Part shown: positions 19,201 through 26,636 of the stretch, one piece after another
Numbering within the stretch: position 1 is the stretch's first letter
Layout: every line of letters starts with the position of its first letter
Assembly: GCA_030673895.1 (NCBI GenBank)
Contig: JAUTCR010000058.1
Location: forward strand, 62,001 to 126,000
DNA: 64,000 nt
Source: Verrucomicrobiota bacterium JB023
Lineage (GTDB): Bacteria; Verrucomicrobiota; Verrucomicrobiia; Verrucomicrobiales; Akkermansiaceae
Direction of reading: 5' to 3'
The notes under the pieces: generated by a model
What the model was told of the DNA's origin: nothing
What the model saw: only the letters and a program-made list of their open reading frames with translations
The model's database searches: none
Position numbers and translations under genes: made by a program

Positions 19201-19952
19201 TTTCCCGCTTCCTTCCAAGCTACAGCGAGCAGATGGACGACCTCTCCCTGGCTGCCGGTTCCGGTGACCTTGGCGACGGCAGAGAGCGTGCCGAGCGGTG
19301 GCTTGGTTATCACGAGTTCACCGATGACCAGCTTTACAGCCTTGCTGAGAACATCGTTGAGCAGATCAAGATTCGCTGCCAGGAAGACAAAGGCCCCTTC
19401 CTTTCCTTGGCTGAATTCATCAACCGCCGTCTGGGTTCCACCAGTGACTCTCATGTGCGCCGTGGCGTTCTCCAGACCGCCATCGATGTGACCAATGGGG
19501 AAAATGATGGCGTGCTGGGCGGCACGACGGCAAACAGCGCGGGTAGCCAGATTGGCGACCTTGGAGGCCAGGGTGAGCTCTTTTCACTCGAGGACGGCGT
19601 CCGCATCATCAATCCGGACAGCCGCTTGCCCAACCCCGATGCATTGGAAGGTAATACGGCCGAGGGTTCTCCCGCTTCTCTGCTGCAAGGCGACCTGCTC
19701 CAGCACCTTGGCTCGGTCATCACCGTCCGCTCCGATACCTTCCGTATCCGCGCCTATGGCAATTCTGCCTTGCGCAATGGAAACATCGCGGCTGAAGCTT
19801 GGTGTGAAGCCGTTGTCCAGCGAGTCCCCGAATTCGTCGACAATACCCAGACCCCAGGCACCGATTATGAGGACCTGAACAATGTCAACGAGACCTTCGG
19901 TCGCCGCTTCAAGCTCGTCAGCTTCCGCTGGTTGAGCGAAGACGAAGTCTAA
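16299..19952 (+). CDS. Verru_Chthon cassette protein A (giant prepilin-like exported protein)
   Basis: 1217-residue protein from the ATG at 16299. It starts with a short basic leader and a type IV prepilin-like motif, DSGFSLIATVTLMVLLTMVA, with Gly16-Phe17 at the processing site and a hydrophobic helix to about residue 40. This is followed by the conserved ARSNARLALQLALGELQ segment and a very long Asn/Ser/Asp-rich extracytoplasmic domain. The C terminus has SDTFRIRAYGNS and RRFKLVSFRWLSEDEV, shared with the second copy at 26637-30245. The upstream in-frame start at 16227 would add a non-leader peptide and is rejected. In other genomes this family occurs in four-gene cassettes (A-D); B, C and D are absent here. 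It is likely exported by a type II/IV pilus-like machine; its role is unknown. Confidence 0.85.
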   Translation: MHGIHINLRKSRRDSGFSLIATVTLMVLLTMVAIGLLSLSSITLRAANQESSVLEARSNARLALQLALGELQKTMGDDRAVSATAETVSASASQPHVLGAWESWTFDPLQTTSAPNYESEKADRFKSWLVSQTNTGQPNLSFPESAISGSSRVLVGPGSYGTSGNQIPLEAELVPIEEDNGTSGNLAWAVMAEDTKARIDLTRDLERPDDAAHQLAGLTFPERFGNEALDVNLFGSESDEGWGKLVSNQTLDAVGGASGGDTISQENFFDITTQSMGVLSDVAYGGLKKDLTTILENRLYDGRRVYSNDTSPEGVSDPHWSYLADYYNAWNDSDFQGGATGQPFNVGPENLAPPENLNSSDSSPSNLKETLRPVVAKMQIVFSMVTHPLSTLDTSGASSAYQRSDARYAGSHLRPWLVFEPIITLWNPYSVPLEFEGASIGLDKIPVAFRFAKSFNGTTADLRVQESQTGSRLNRSYWPLSTFVWNGGKQDAITNFSFNLRGGNMSSGATNDPILLQPGESKVFSAAIKEGDSWGSVMRDFSIQGGAQVGAENGSSKIKDVDFVEGYNNMGGFRVDHLARWKELRNPASLYDFEELAFSNPSRTLISQNWFMWCALRPQDSIVVMAKLSNNDANSDAEESRRQDFTMLLEMDKLNGISDSEILGSSFRVSKKEELYEPGAETIITREFPAATILQEESDTTRAGKTPFAVFTMTAKSTNDLLSPTKGWLFGNPVLPAYEQNEDEAAQAAQSYEFSFREIVSPNSFPMIETDPDNNRGYFGPGQGAQYGLTASPMFVIPTAPMVSLGQFQAANIAASIRPPFFNYPIGNSFAHPLLPYGTAVDGTFVDHSYLLNQRLWDSYYFSGITQGTGVSSEESLRRFLEDEATLTPRLVPFNNDGASTDEIVQNLSDSADVAAEEIAAYQMVKGPFNIHSTSVKAWHAFLTSTLGREVPARDGEFHEVDDNRGAFSRFLPSYSEQMDDLSLAAGSGDLGDGRERAERWLGYHEFTDDQLYSLAENIVEQIKIRCQEDKGPFLSLAEFINRRLGSTSDSHVRRGVLQTAIDVTNGENDGVLGGTTANSAGSQIGDLGGQGELFSLEDGVRIINPDSRLPNPDALEGNTAEGSPASLLQGDLLQHLGSVITVRSDTFRIRAYGNSALRNGNIAAEAWCEAVVQRVPEFVDNTQTPGTDYEDLNNVNETFGRRFKLVSFRWLSEDEV

Positions 19953-19969
19953 GCAATTCCTTTCTTACC

Positions 19970-20014
19970 AGCCGCGGCGCCTCACAAACCCGAGGTGTCG
20001 CGGCTTCTTCATTT
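19970..20014 (+). terminator. Rho-independent terminator after Verru_Chthon A
   Basis: A 14-base-pair stem (19970-19983 with 19992-20005, two G-U pairs) with an eight-base loop, followed by TCTTCATTT. It lies 17 bp after the stop codon. Confidence 0.8.
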
Positions 20015-20050
20015 GACCCCTTCCGCAAAATCAGACAACCTGACCTCATC

Positions 20051-20746
20051 ATGAAAATTCTGCTTCTCGCTCTTTTGGGCATGACCTCTTTCCTCGCCGG
20101 ACAAGGCAAAACCATCCAAGTGCGCACCTTCTGCTTCGAGTTCGCTCCCGGGGCGAGGAACGTCACCGTCGCCGGCGACCTTGAGCTGATGTCATCCTAC
20201 GATGTCCCGCTCAAGAAAACGCTCCCCCTGGAGCAGCAAGCCCTCACGCTGGCGAGCAACAAGATCCTCATCGGAGCGAAGGATGGGGCCACCCTCAATG
20301 TTTGGGCTGACCCGACAATTCCAGCCAACACCAATGAGGTGATGATCGTCCTTTTTCCTTCGAAGAATAAGGAGAAGCCTTACCACGCGGCTCTCTTCGA
20401 CGATTCCCTTCGCTCCCATCCGCTCGGCACCTTCCGCATCGCCAACTACGCTCCGAATTCGGTCCGTCTCGTGATCGGCGGCTCACCGGTGGAAATTCCT
20501 TCGGGCAAGAACACCCTCGTCGAGGAATTCCCGGAGAAAAAGGCGAATGGACAGGTCGCTTACTTTGCTTACTTCAAGGCTGGCAACGAATGGAAAAGGG
20601 TCAGCACCGGCTTCTGGGATGTCATTGAGAAGAAGCGCACACTGCAGATCGCCTATCAAAACCCCTTCAACAATCGCCTCGAAATTCGTGGCTTCGAGGA
20701 TTCCCTTCCCATTATGAAGGCACTTCGTGCGAAACAGCAGGGCTAA
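20051..20746 (+). CDS. Secreted hypothetical protein, family shared with the gene at 35997
   Basis: 231-residue protein with a clear signal peptide (MKILLLALLGMTSFLAGQG). The mature part is beta-rich with FCFEFAPGARNVTVAGDLELMSS, a central ANYAPNSVRLVIGGSPVEIPSGKN, and FWDVIEKKRTLQIAYQNP near the end. The layout (a residue run of the type FRIxN, then a small-residue turn, then a G-K/G-E loop and a late basic beta hairpin) resembles the 240-residue secreted protein at 35997-36716, suggesting paralogs. The family is unrecognised. It lies 36 bp after a terminator and 5 bp before the IF-1-like gene, with which it is probably cotranscribed. Proximity to the Verru_Chthon gene suggests a surface role, which is inference. 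Confidence 0.65.
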   Translation: MKILLLALLGMTSFLAGQGKTIQVRTFCFEFAPGARNVTVAGDLELMSSYDVPLKKTLPLEQQALTLASNKILIGAKDGATLNVWADPTIPANTNEVMIVLFPSKNKEKPYHAALFDDSLRSHPLGTFRIANYAPNSVRLVIGGSPVEIPSGKNTLVEEFPEKKANGQVAYFAYFKAGNEWKRVSTGFWDVIEKKRTLQIAYQNPFNNRLEIRGFEDSLPIMKALRAKQQG

Positions 20747-20751
20747 ACCCG

Positions 20752-20967
20752 ATGCCTGTCGAACCTATCGTCGCTCAAGCCACTGTCACCGAGGAGCGGG
20801 ATCACCGGACAGTCATGCTCGAGCTTCCCAATGGGAAGCCGACCTTGGGACATTTGTCCCGGAATCATCTTCATCTCCGGCCTAGCCTCACCCCCGGAGC
20901 CCGGGTCACGGTGGAGATGACCCCATTCGATTTCGAAAAAGCCCGAATCATGAAAGTCGCCGAATAA
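20752..20967 (+). CDS. Translation initiation factor IF-1-like protein
   Basis: 71-residue S1/OB-fold protein with the IF-1 core LELPNGKPTLGHLSRNHLHLRP and RVTVEMTPFDFEKARIMKV, corresponding to the IF-1 segments LxNGxxxLGHISGK and VTVELTPYDLxxGRIxxR. It lacks the usual N-terminal MAKED.IE sequence and carries PVEPIVAQATVTEERDHRT instead, so it may be a divergent paralog rather than the main infA. It follows the secreted protein by 5 bp. Its stop codon sits in the loop of the terminator hairpin at 20958-20982. Confidence 0.8.
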   Translation: MPVEPIVAQATVTEERDHRTVMLELPNGKPTLGHLSRNHLHLRPSLTPGARVTVEMTPFDFEKARIMKVAE

Positions 20968-20982
20968 CGGCGGCTTTTTTTT
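20958..20982 (+). terminator. Rho-independent terminator overlapping the IF-1-like stop codon
   Basis: Stem CGCCG (20958-20962) with CGGCG (20968-20972), loop AATAA containing the TAA stop at 20965-20967, then a GC and eight T residues (20975-20982). Confidence 0.85.
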
Positions 20983-21093
20983 GCCCTTCCGCCTGACCAC
21001 AAGCGGCATCCGATTTCCTTCGTGACGAAAAGTTTGGCTTTTGTTCCTTGCTAAAAATGTTGTGGTTTTCCCATTCCCCCCAGTCCCTCCTCA

Positions 21094-23013
21094 ATGAATT
21101 TCATCCTCGGAACAGCCGGCCATATTGACCATGGCAAATCGTCACTTGTTCAGGCCCTGACGGGCACCAATCCGGACCGCTTACCCGAGGAGAAAAAGCG
21201 CGGAGTCACCATCGAGCTGGGATTTGCCCATCTTTCCTTACCTCATCCGACACAGGCGGGCCACTTGGAGATTGGGCTCATCGATGTCCCCGGACACGCC
21301 GATTTCGTCAATAACATGGTCGCCGGAGTGGGAGCATTGGACCTAGCCCTTCTCATTGTCGCCGCCGACGACGGCTGGATGCCGCAGACCGAGGAGCACG
21401 TGCAGATTCTCTCCTATCTCGGAATCACCAACGTCATCGTGGCCCTTACCAAGATCGACTTGGCCGAGGATCCCGACTTCTCGGTTGAATTCGTCCGCGA
21501 CTCCTTGGAAAGCAGTGCTTACGCCGAGGCTCCAATATTGCCTGTATCCAGCAAAACCGGTTCCGGCCTGAGCAAACTGAAGGAGGCCATTGCCAATGCC
21601 CTCGCCGAGGCGACGCCCCCGGAGGATCTCGGTATCCCCTTCCTCCCTGTCGACCGTGCCTTTTCTGTCAAAGGGATGGGAACCATCGTGACCGGCACGC
21701 TCTCCCGCGGAGAGCTTGCTGCTGGCGACGAGGTCATCCTCCAACCCGATGGCCTCACCGCGCACGTGCGCTCCATCCAAAACCACAATCGAGCCCTGGA
21801 AGTCGCCCAGCCGGGTATGCGGACAGCCGTCAATATCCCCGATCAACCTCTCGACTCGCGCAAGCAGGCCGGAGTCAAGCGTGGCCTCATTCTCACCCGG
21901 CCGGAAGCCGGCACACCCCACGACACTCTCGATGTCTATCTGACGCGCGAGGCCCGGCCCATCCCCGGTCAACCATCCTCCAAGCGCCCCATCCGCAATA
22001 ACCAGAACGTGCGTGTCCACTTCGGTTCCGGCCGCGTCAATGCTCGCATCCGCCTCCCCGCCGGCGAACTGAAACCCGGAGAATCGACCACCGCCCAACT
22101 GAGGCTGGATACCCCTCTTCTTGCCCTCACCCACGACCGCCTGGTCCTGCGCGATTGGTCTGGCGATGCCACCATTGCCGGCGCCCTCATCCTTGATCCC
22201 CTGGCCAGCCGACGCCTCATTGCCAAGGATCAACATCAGGCCCGCTTGGACGAACTCGCCCGGGATCGCTCTGCCAAACGGTTGCTCCAGCATCTCCTGG
22301 AGAAAGCGCTCCATTTGCCCGGACGGCCCTCCCCCCAAGTATTCCCCTTCTCCAATCGCGCCTTCAAGGACGCGACCAAAGAGCTCCTCTCCAGCGGGAA
22401 GGCGACCAAAACTGCGAAAGGTCTTGTCGAAAGCCACTGGTGGACCGAGCTACTAGAGATCTCGAAGCAAGAAGTTCTCGCCTATCACAAAGAGAATCCC
22501 GATCTACCCGGCCTCCCCCTTCAAGCCTTGCGCAGTACCCTCCTCCGCCATCTCCGCGGCGTGGATCTCTTCGATGCCGTTATCGACTCTCTCCACGATC
22601 ACGATATCCGACAGAAGGGTGAAAACCTTCTCTCTCTTCACCATTCTACTGATATCCCGGATGAGCTCAAAGCAGAGGCTGAAGATATCATTGCGGAATT
22701 GAAAAAGGATCTCCTTAATCCGCCAAACCGCAAAGACCTATCTCCTAACAGCAAGGCCCAGCGGGCGCTCGCTTTCCTCATCCGCACTCAGGTTGTCGTC
22801 TCTCTGGACGAGAAAACCGTCATTCACAAGGACGCGCTCGACCTCTCAAAAGAACTGGTTACGAATCACTTAAACAACAACGGACAAGCCACCGCATCCG
22901 ACCTGAGACAGCAGCTCAATACCTCCCGGCGGGTGGCGATGCCTCTTCTTGAGCATCTGGACGCCAACGGTCTCACCGTGCGTGAAGGTGACTACCGGCG
23001 GCTGAAAAGTTGA
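21094..23013 (+). CDS. selB: Selenocysteine-specific elongation factor SelB
   Basis: 639-residue translation GTPase that delivers Sec-tRNA to UGA codons marked by a SECIS element. The G domain is complete: GHIDHGKSS at residues 9-17, RGVTIELGFA in switch I, DVPGHADFV (G3) and TKID (G4), followed by EF-Tu-like domains with VDRAFSVKGMGTIVTGTL. The C-terminal third (about residues 370-639) has repeated winged-helix features ending in LEHLDANGLTVREGDYRRL, typical of SelB and absent from EF-Tu. The length is normal. No selA, selD or selC is in the window, so the rest of the machinery must be elsewhere if it works. It begins 111 bp after the upstream terminator and is followed by an Nramp-related transporter. 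Confidence 0.93.
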   Translation: MNFILGTAGHIDHGKSSLVQALTGTNPDRLPEEKKRGVTIELGFAHLSLPHPTQAGHLEIGLIDVPGHADFVNNMVAGVGALDLALLIVAADDGWMPQTEEHVQILSYLGITNVIVALTKIDLAEDPDFSVEFVRDSLESSAYAEAPILPVSSKTGSGLSKLKEAIANALAEATPPEDLGIPFLPVDRAFSVKGMGTIVTGTLSRGELAAGDEVILQPDGLTAHVRSIQNHNRALEVAQPGMRTAVNIPDQPLDSRKQAGVKRGLILTRPEAGTPHDTLDVYLTREARPIPGQPSSKRPIRNNQNVRVHFGSGRVNARIRLPAGELKPGESTTAQLRLDTPLLALTHDRLVLRDWSGDATIAGALILDPLASRRLIAKDQHQARLDELARDRSAKRLLQHLLEKALHLPGRPSPQVFPFSNRAFKDATKELLSSGKATKTAKGLVESHWWTELLEISKQEVLAYHKENPDLPGLPLQALRSTLLRHLRGVDLFDAVIDSLHDHDIRQKGENLLSLHHSTDIPDELKAEAEDIIAELKKDLLNPPNRKDLSPNSKAQRALAFLIRTQVVVSLDEKTVIHKDALDLSKELVTNHLNNNGQATASDLRQQLNTSRRVAMPLLEHLDANGLTVREGDYRRLKS

Positions 23014-23126
23014 GTGAACACAAGATTGCGAGACATAAGTCGCAAGAAGTGAGCGGCAATGGCGTTTTGCAACTTAAGAATCTCCTTTCGCGCTCAGCGG
23101 AGGCTGATAAAAAGATCCAAGAACCC

Positions 23127-24929
23127 ATGCCCAATCAGTACGAACGCGAACTTCAGGTCATCGACTCGGTGGCGGATGCCCCGCCCCTACAAAAATTCAT
23201 CGCCTACGCGAAAATCTCCGGTCCCGGGTGGCTCCAAGGAGCCATCACCCTGGGAGGCGGCTCCTTGGCGGGAGCGCTCTTCCTCGGCGTCATTTCCGGG
23301 TACAACCTGTTATGGGTTCAGCCTCTCGCCATGATTTGCGGGATCATCATGCTCTCGGCCATTTCCTTCGTCACCCTTTCCACTGAGGCCAGGCCGTTTC
23401 ACGCGATCAATAGCCACATCAATCCTCTTCTCGGCTGGTCCTGGCTCATCGCCACCATCATGGCCAATATTGTGTGGACCATGCCACAGTTCGCCCTCGC
23501 TACAGCGGCTGTGCAACAGAACCTGCTGGGTGGCGCCGAGTTTCATCCCGTCTTCATGACCATTCCCCTCCTCATCACCGGGCTATTCGTGAACTACCTT
23601 TATGAAGCTGGCGGCAAGGGAGCCAAGATCTTCGATATCATCATCAAGACAATGGTCGCGATCATCGTGCTCTCGTTCTTCGCTGTCGTGGGAGCCCTTC
23701 TCTTCTCTGGCAAACTCCCGATTGGCGAAGTCCTTAAGGGTTACCTCCCCAACTTCTCCCTCCTCAGCAAGCCCGCTCCCGCCTACGAGGCCCTCATTGC
23801 CCAATCCAATCTCGCGGACTTCTGGCGGAGTAAAATCGCCGCTGATCAGCGGGACGTTATCATTGCCGCCTTTGGCACCGCAGTGGGAATCAATATGACC
23901 TTTCTCCTTCCCTACTCTCTGCTCAAGAAGCGTTGGGGAAAGAAGCACCGTGGCCTCTCCATCACTGACCTTTCCATCGGCCTCTTCATCCCCTTCTTTC
24001 TCGCGACCTCTTGTGTGGTCATCGCCTCTGCCAACAGCTTCCACGCCAAGCAGCAGGAGCAATTCACCTATTCTTGGATGGAGCGCACGCCCCCTCCGGC
24101 CGCCTCCGGGGCAAGCCTCTCCAGCGTGGTTGACGTCCCCCGCACCTCCACTGCGGAGGAGCTGGCTCTCACCGCAAATGCCCTCGCAAGTGGCACTCGG
24201 GAGCCTCGCTCAGAGATGACCTTTGACGGCCTAAAGGAATCCCTTGGCGGCAATTTTTCCTTCCTCGAGCAAGAGGCAGAATTCACGGCGGCTGATTTCC
24301 AGCTCGCACAAATGTTGGTGAAACGCGACGCCGATTCCTTGGCCGAGACTCTCGAGCCCTTTGCGGGGGAATTCGTCTCACAGAAAATCTTTGGCATCGG
24401 CGTCCTCGGAATGGCGATTTCCACCATCATCATCCTCATGCTGATGAACGGCCTAGCCTTCCAGGAAGCCTTCAGCCGTAGCGGAAGGGAGAACGGCAAC
24501 CTTCCCCGGACCACGCAAGCCAACATCAATGACAACAAGAGCCTTTTCTTTCTCGGTTGCCTCATCTCCGGACTTGCCGGTTGCTGCTATCCTTTCCTCT
24601 GGACCGGGGATTCCAAAGCAGCTCTAGCCGTCCCCACTTCCGTGATTGGAGGAAGCCTCATTCCCATCGCCTACTTCACCTTCCTGCTAATGATGAACTC
24701 GAAGAAGATCCTCGGTGATGCCCGCCCGGAGGGTAAAGCTCGCATCATCTGGAACACGCTCATGATCTTCGCCACCACCGTTGCCACCATTGGTTCGGTC
24801 TGGGTCCTTCTCGGCAAGTCGGAAGCTCCCGGCGTCCTCGGCTTTATCGCCAAGGGTGGCTTGGTCTTCCTCGTCGTTCTCTTCATCGTCGGCTCACTCT
24901 CGTTCGCCAAACACGAAAAATCGCACTAA
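23127..24929 (+). CDS. Nramp-related divalent-metal-transporter-like membrane protein
   Basis: 600-residue inner membrane protein from the ATG at 23127. About eleven hydrophobic helices are visible; AKISGPGWLQGAITLGGG begins the first. It is related to NRAMP, but the first helix has GAITLGGGS where canonical transporters have the metal-binding DPGN, and the sixth helix has GTAVGINMTF where they have MPHN. A hydrophilic insert of about 100 residues lies around residues 345-450, rich in Glu and Ala, before the helix FGIGVLGMAISTIIILMLMNG. The open frame runs up to a TTG at 23010 that overlaps the selB stop; the ATG at 23127 (MPNQYEREL) is chosen as better. The substrate is uncertain. Confidence 0.65.
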   Translation: MPNQYERELQVIDSVADAPPLQKFIAYAKISGPGWLQGAITLGGGSLAGALFLGVISGYNLLWVQPLAMICGIIMLSAISFVTLSTEARPFHAINSHINPLLGWSWLIATIMANIVWTMPQFALATAAVQQNLLGGAEFHPVFMTIPLLITGLFVNYLYEAGGKGAKIFDIIIKTMVAIIVLSFFAVVGALLFSGKLPIGEVLKGYLPNFSLLSKPAPAYEALIAQSNLADFWRSKIAADQRDVIIAAFGTAVGINMTFLLPYSLLKKRWGKKHRGLSITDLSIGLFIPFFLATSCVVIASANSFHAKQQEQFTYSWMERTPPPAASGASLSSVVDVPRTSTAEELALTANALASGTREPRSEMTFDGLKESLGGNFSFLEQEAEFTAADFQLAQMLVKRDADSLAETLEPFAGEFVSQKIFGIGVLGMAISTIIILMLMNGLAFQEAFSRSGRENGNLPRTTQANINDNKSLFFLGCLISGLAGCCYPFLWTGDSKAALAVPTSVIGGSLIPIAYFTFLLMMNSKKILGDARPEGKARIIWNTLMIFATTVATIGSVWVLLGKSEAPGVLGFIAKGGLVFLVVLFIVGSLSFAKHEKSH

Positions 24930-24962
24930 CAACCCACTGCAGTAACTAACCACACCTCGCAC

Positions 24963-26006
24963 ATGAACTTTGGAATCATCGGAGCCGGCATGATCGGCAA
25001 CTTCCACGCCAAGGCCATCACCGCCATGGAGGGCGGCACCCTCCACTCTGTCTTCGATCTCAACCAAGAGCGGGCAGATAAGCTCGCCAGCGAATTCGGA
25101 GCGAAGGGCTACTCCGACATGGATGCCTTTCTTGGTGATAGCGGACTCGACGTCGTCACCGTAGGCACGCCGTCGGGTGCCCACCTCGACCCCACCCTCG
25201 CCGCCCTCAATGCGGGCAAGCACGCCATCGTGGAGAAGCCCCTGGAAATCACGACCGAACGCATCGACCAGCTGACCGACGCGGCGACTAAGAATGGGAA
25301 AACTCTCGCCGCCGTCCTCAACCGCCGCTTCCACCCCGGGATGGACGCCTTCAAGAAGGCGGCCGATGAGGGCCGTTTTGGCGTCCTCGCCTCCGCTTCC
25401 GCTTACATCAAGTGGTTCCGCGATCAGGCTTACTACGATTCCGCCGGTTGGCGTGGCACCTGGGCGCTGGATGGTGGCGGAGCGCTGATGAACCAGTCGA
25501 TCCACACCGTGGACGCGCTTCTCTACCTGGCTGGGCCAGTGAAAACCGTGCAGGCGAATACCGCCCTCCTCGCCCACGAACGCATCGAGGTGGAAGATCA
25601 TTGCGTCGCCCTGCTGGAGTTCGAGAGTGGTGCCCGTGGCATCATCGAAGCCTCCACCTGCTGCTGGTCCAGTGACGGTCATCCGGCCCGGGTCCAGCTT
25701 TCCGGCACCGAGGGCTCCGTCTTCCTTGCCGATGAAGCGTTCGAGATCTGGGACTTCAAGAATGAGAAACCCGAAGACGCGGAGATTCGATCCTCTCTCA
25801 TGAAGGGACAGGAAGCGGGCTTGGGCGCGAACGATCCGACCGCGATCAATTTCTATCAGCACCAGCGCAACTTCGAAGAAGTAGTGACCGCGATCAAGGA
25901 AGGTCGTGAGCCCTCAACCTCGGCGGCGGAAGCCCGCAAGTCGGTCGAGCTCATCCAGGCGATCTACGAAAGCGCTCGTAACAAGGGCTCTCTCATCAGC
26001 CTCTAA
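24963..26006 (+). CDS. Gfo/Idh/MocA family oxidoreductase
   Basis: 347-residue NAD(P)-dependent oxidoreductase. The Rossmann motif GAGMIGNFHAKAI is at residues 6-18, followed by VTVGTPSGAHLDPTLAAL and the conserved EKPLEI motif with its catalytic-site lysine. The C-terminal GFO/IDH domain contains AVLNRRFHPGMDAFKKA and the GGGALMNQSIHTVDALLYL motif. Members act on sugars or sugar derivatives such as inositol or hexosamines; the substrate here is unknown. It follows the transporter by 33 bp in the same direction and precedes a terminator at 26021. Confidence 0.9.
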   Translation: MNFGIIGAGMIGNFHAKAITAMEGGTLHSVFDLNQERADKLASEFGAKGYSDMDAFLGDSGLDVVTVGTPSGAHLDPTLAALNAGKHAIVEKPLEITTERIDQLTDAATKNGKTLAAVLNRRFHPGMDAFKKAADEGRFGVLASASAYIKWFRDQAYYDSAGWRGTWALDGGGALMNQSIHTVDALLYLAGPVKTVQANTALLAHERIEVEDHCVALLEFESGARGIIEASTCCWSSDGHPARVQLSGTEGSVFLADEAFEIWDFKNEKPEDAEIRSSLMKGQEAGLGANDPTAINFYQHQRNFEEVVTAIKEGREPSTSAAEARKSVELIQAIYESARNKGSLISL

Positions 26007-26020
26007 CAAAGCGAATTTTT

Positions 26021-26055
26021 CGGGACATCCCAGCCGGGGTGTCCCGATTTGTTTT
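26021..26055 (+). terminator. Rho-independent terminator after the oxidoreductase
   Basis: Arms at 26021-26031 and 26037-26046 (cgggaca...ccc with gggtgtcccg, one bulged base), followed by ATTTGTTTT. It separates the + strand gene from the convergent PhnZ-like gene. Confidence 0.75.
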
Positions 26056-26060
26056 CCTGC

Positions 26061-26630
26061 TCAAGCCAGGACCCGTTCCAGATAAGGCCGAAACTGGTCG
26101 ATATCCTCCAGATCCGCCTCCTCATCCTTTCCTAGCTCGTCCCAGCGTCGCATTTTGATGTGGAGTTCGAAGTGCGGGTCTTTTTCGAAGGCATCAGCTT
26201 CCTCTTCCGTCATTGGGCCACCCTGTTGCTTCAACGTCATCTTGCTCGCGAGAGAGAGCTTGTCGTAATAGCCTTCTTCCCGCGCGGTCAGGTACCGCTT
26301 GGCCGTCACATGATTCTCAATGACCCGGGCGGTCACCTCGGGAAATCCCCGGTCACGCGCCCAGATGCCGCCCAGGGTATCGTGCCGCGGCGTGCCATAG
26401 CCGTCTTCTCCACTACCCGGCTCATCTAACAGATGAGCAATATCATGGAGGAATCCCGCCACCACGACTTCGTCCGGTTGCCCGTCTTTCATTGCCAAAA
26501 GCCCCACTTGAACGGCATGCTGGGTTTGACTCACATCTTCCCCATAGCCTTCTTGTCCCCGCCGCCGAAACAGCCCGACGATCTCCTCGATGACCAATTT
26601 CGCATGGTCACTTTTTAGTCTCATTTCCAT
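26061..26630 (-). CDS. PhnZ-like HD-domain phosphonate oxygenase
   Basis: 189-residue HD-fold protein of the mixed-valent di-iron oxygenase type. It matches PhnZ along most of its length: QTQHAVQ with His38, GFLHDIAHL with His62-Asp63, a central ENHVTAKRYL, and KLSLASKMTLKQQGGPMTEEEADAFE, which closely resembles the PhnZ stretch ending in the GGPM motif. Tyr29/Glu31 are in the region of the substrate-binding Tyr and Glu of PhnZ. PhnZ cleaves the C-P bond of 1-hydroxy-2-aminoethylphosphonate, giving glycine and phosphate; its usual partner PhnY is not in the window. The start lies only 6 bp after the stop of the upstream Verru_Chthon gene, so both may share a transcript. A general HD hydrolase is the main alternative. 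Confidence 0.75.
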   Translation of the reverse strand: MEMRLKSDHAKLVIEEIVGLFRRRGQEGYGEDVSQTQHAVQVGLLAMKDGQPDEVVVAGFLHDIAHLLDEPGSGEDGYGTPRHDTLGGIWARDRGFPEVTARVIENHVTAKRYLTAREEGYYDKLSLASKMTLKQQGGPMTEEEADAFEKDPHFELHIKMRRWDELGKDEEADLEDIDQFRPYLERVLA

Positions 26631-26636
26631 TGTTTG

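Noticed and set aside
21094-26006. In-frame TGA codons or a tRNA-Sec near selB
   Set aside because: All genes around selB are uninterrupted, and no 90-100-nt tRNA-like sequence with a UCA anticodon was found in the gaps.
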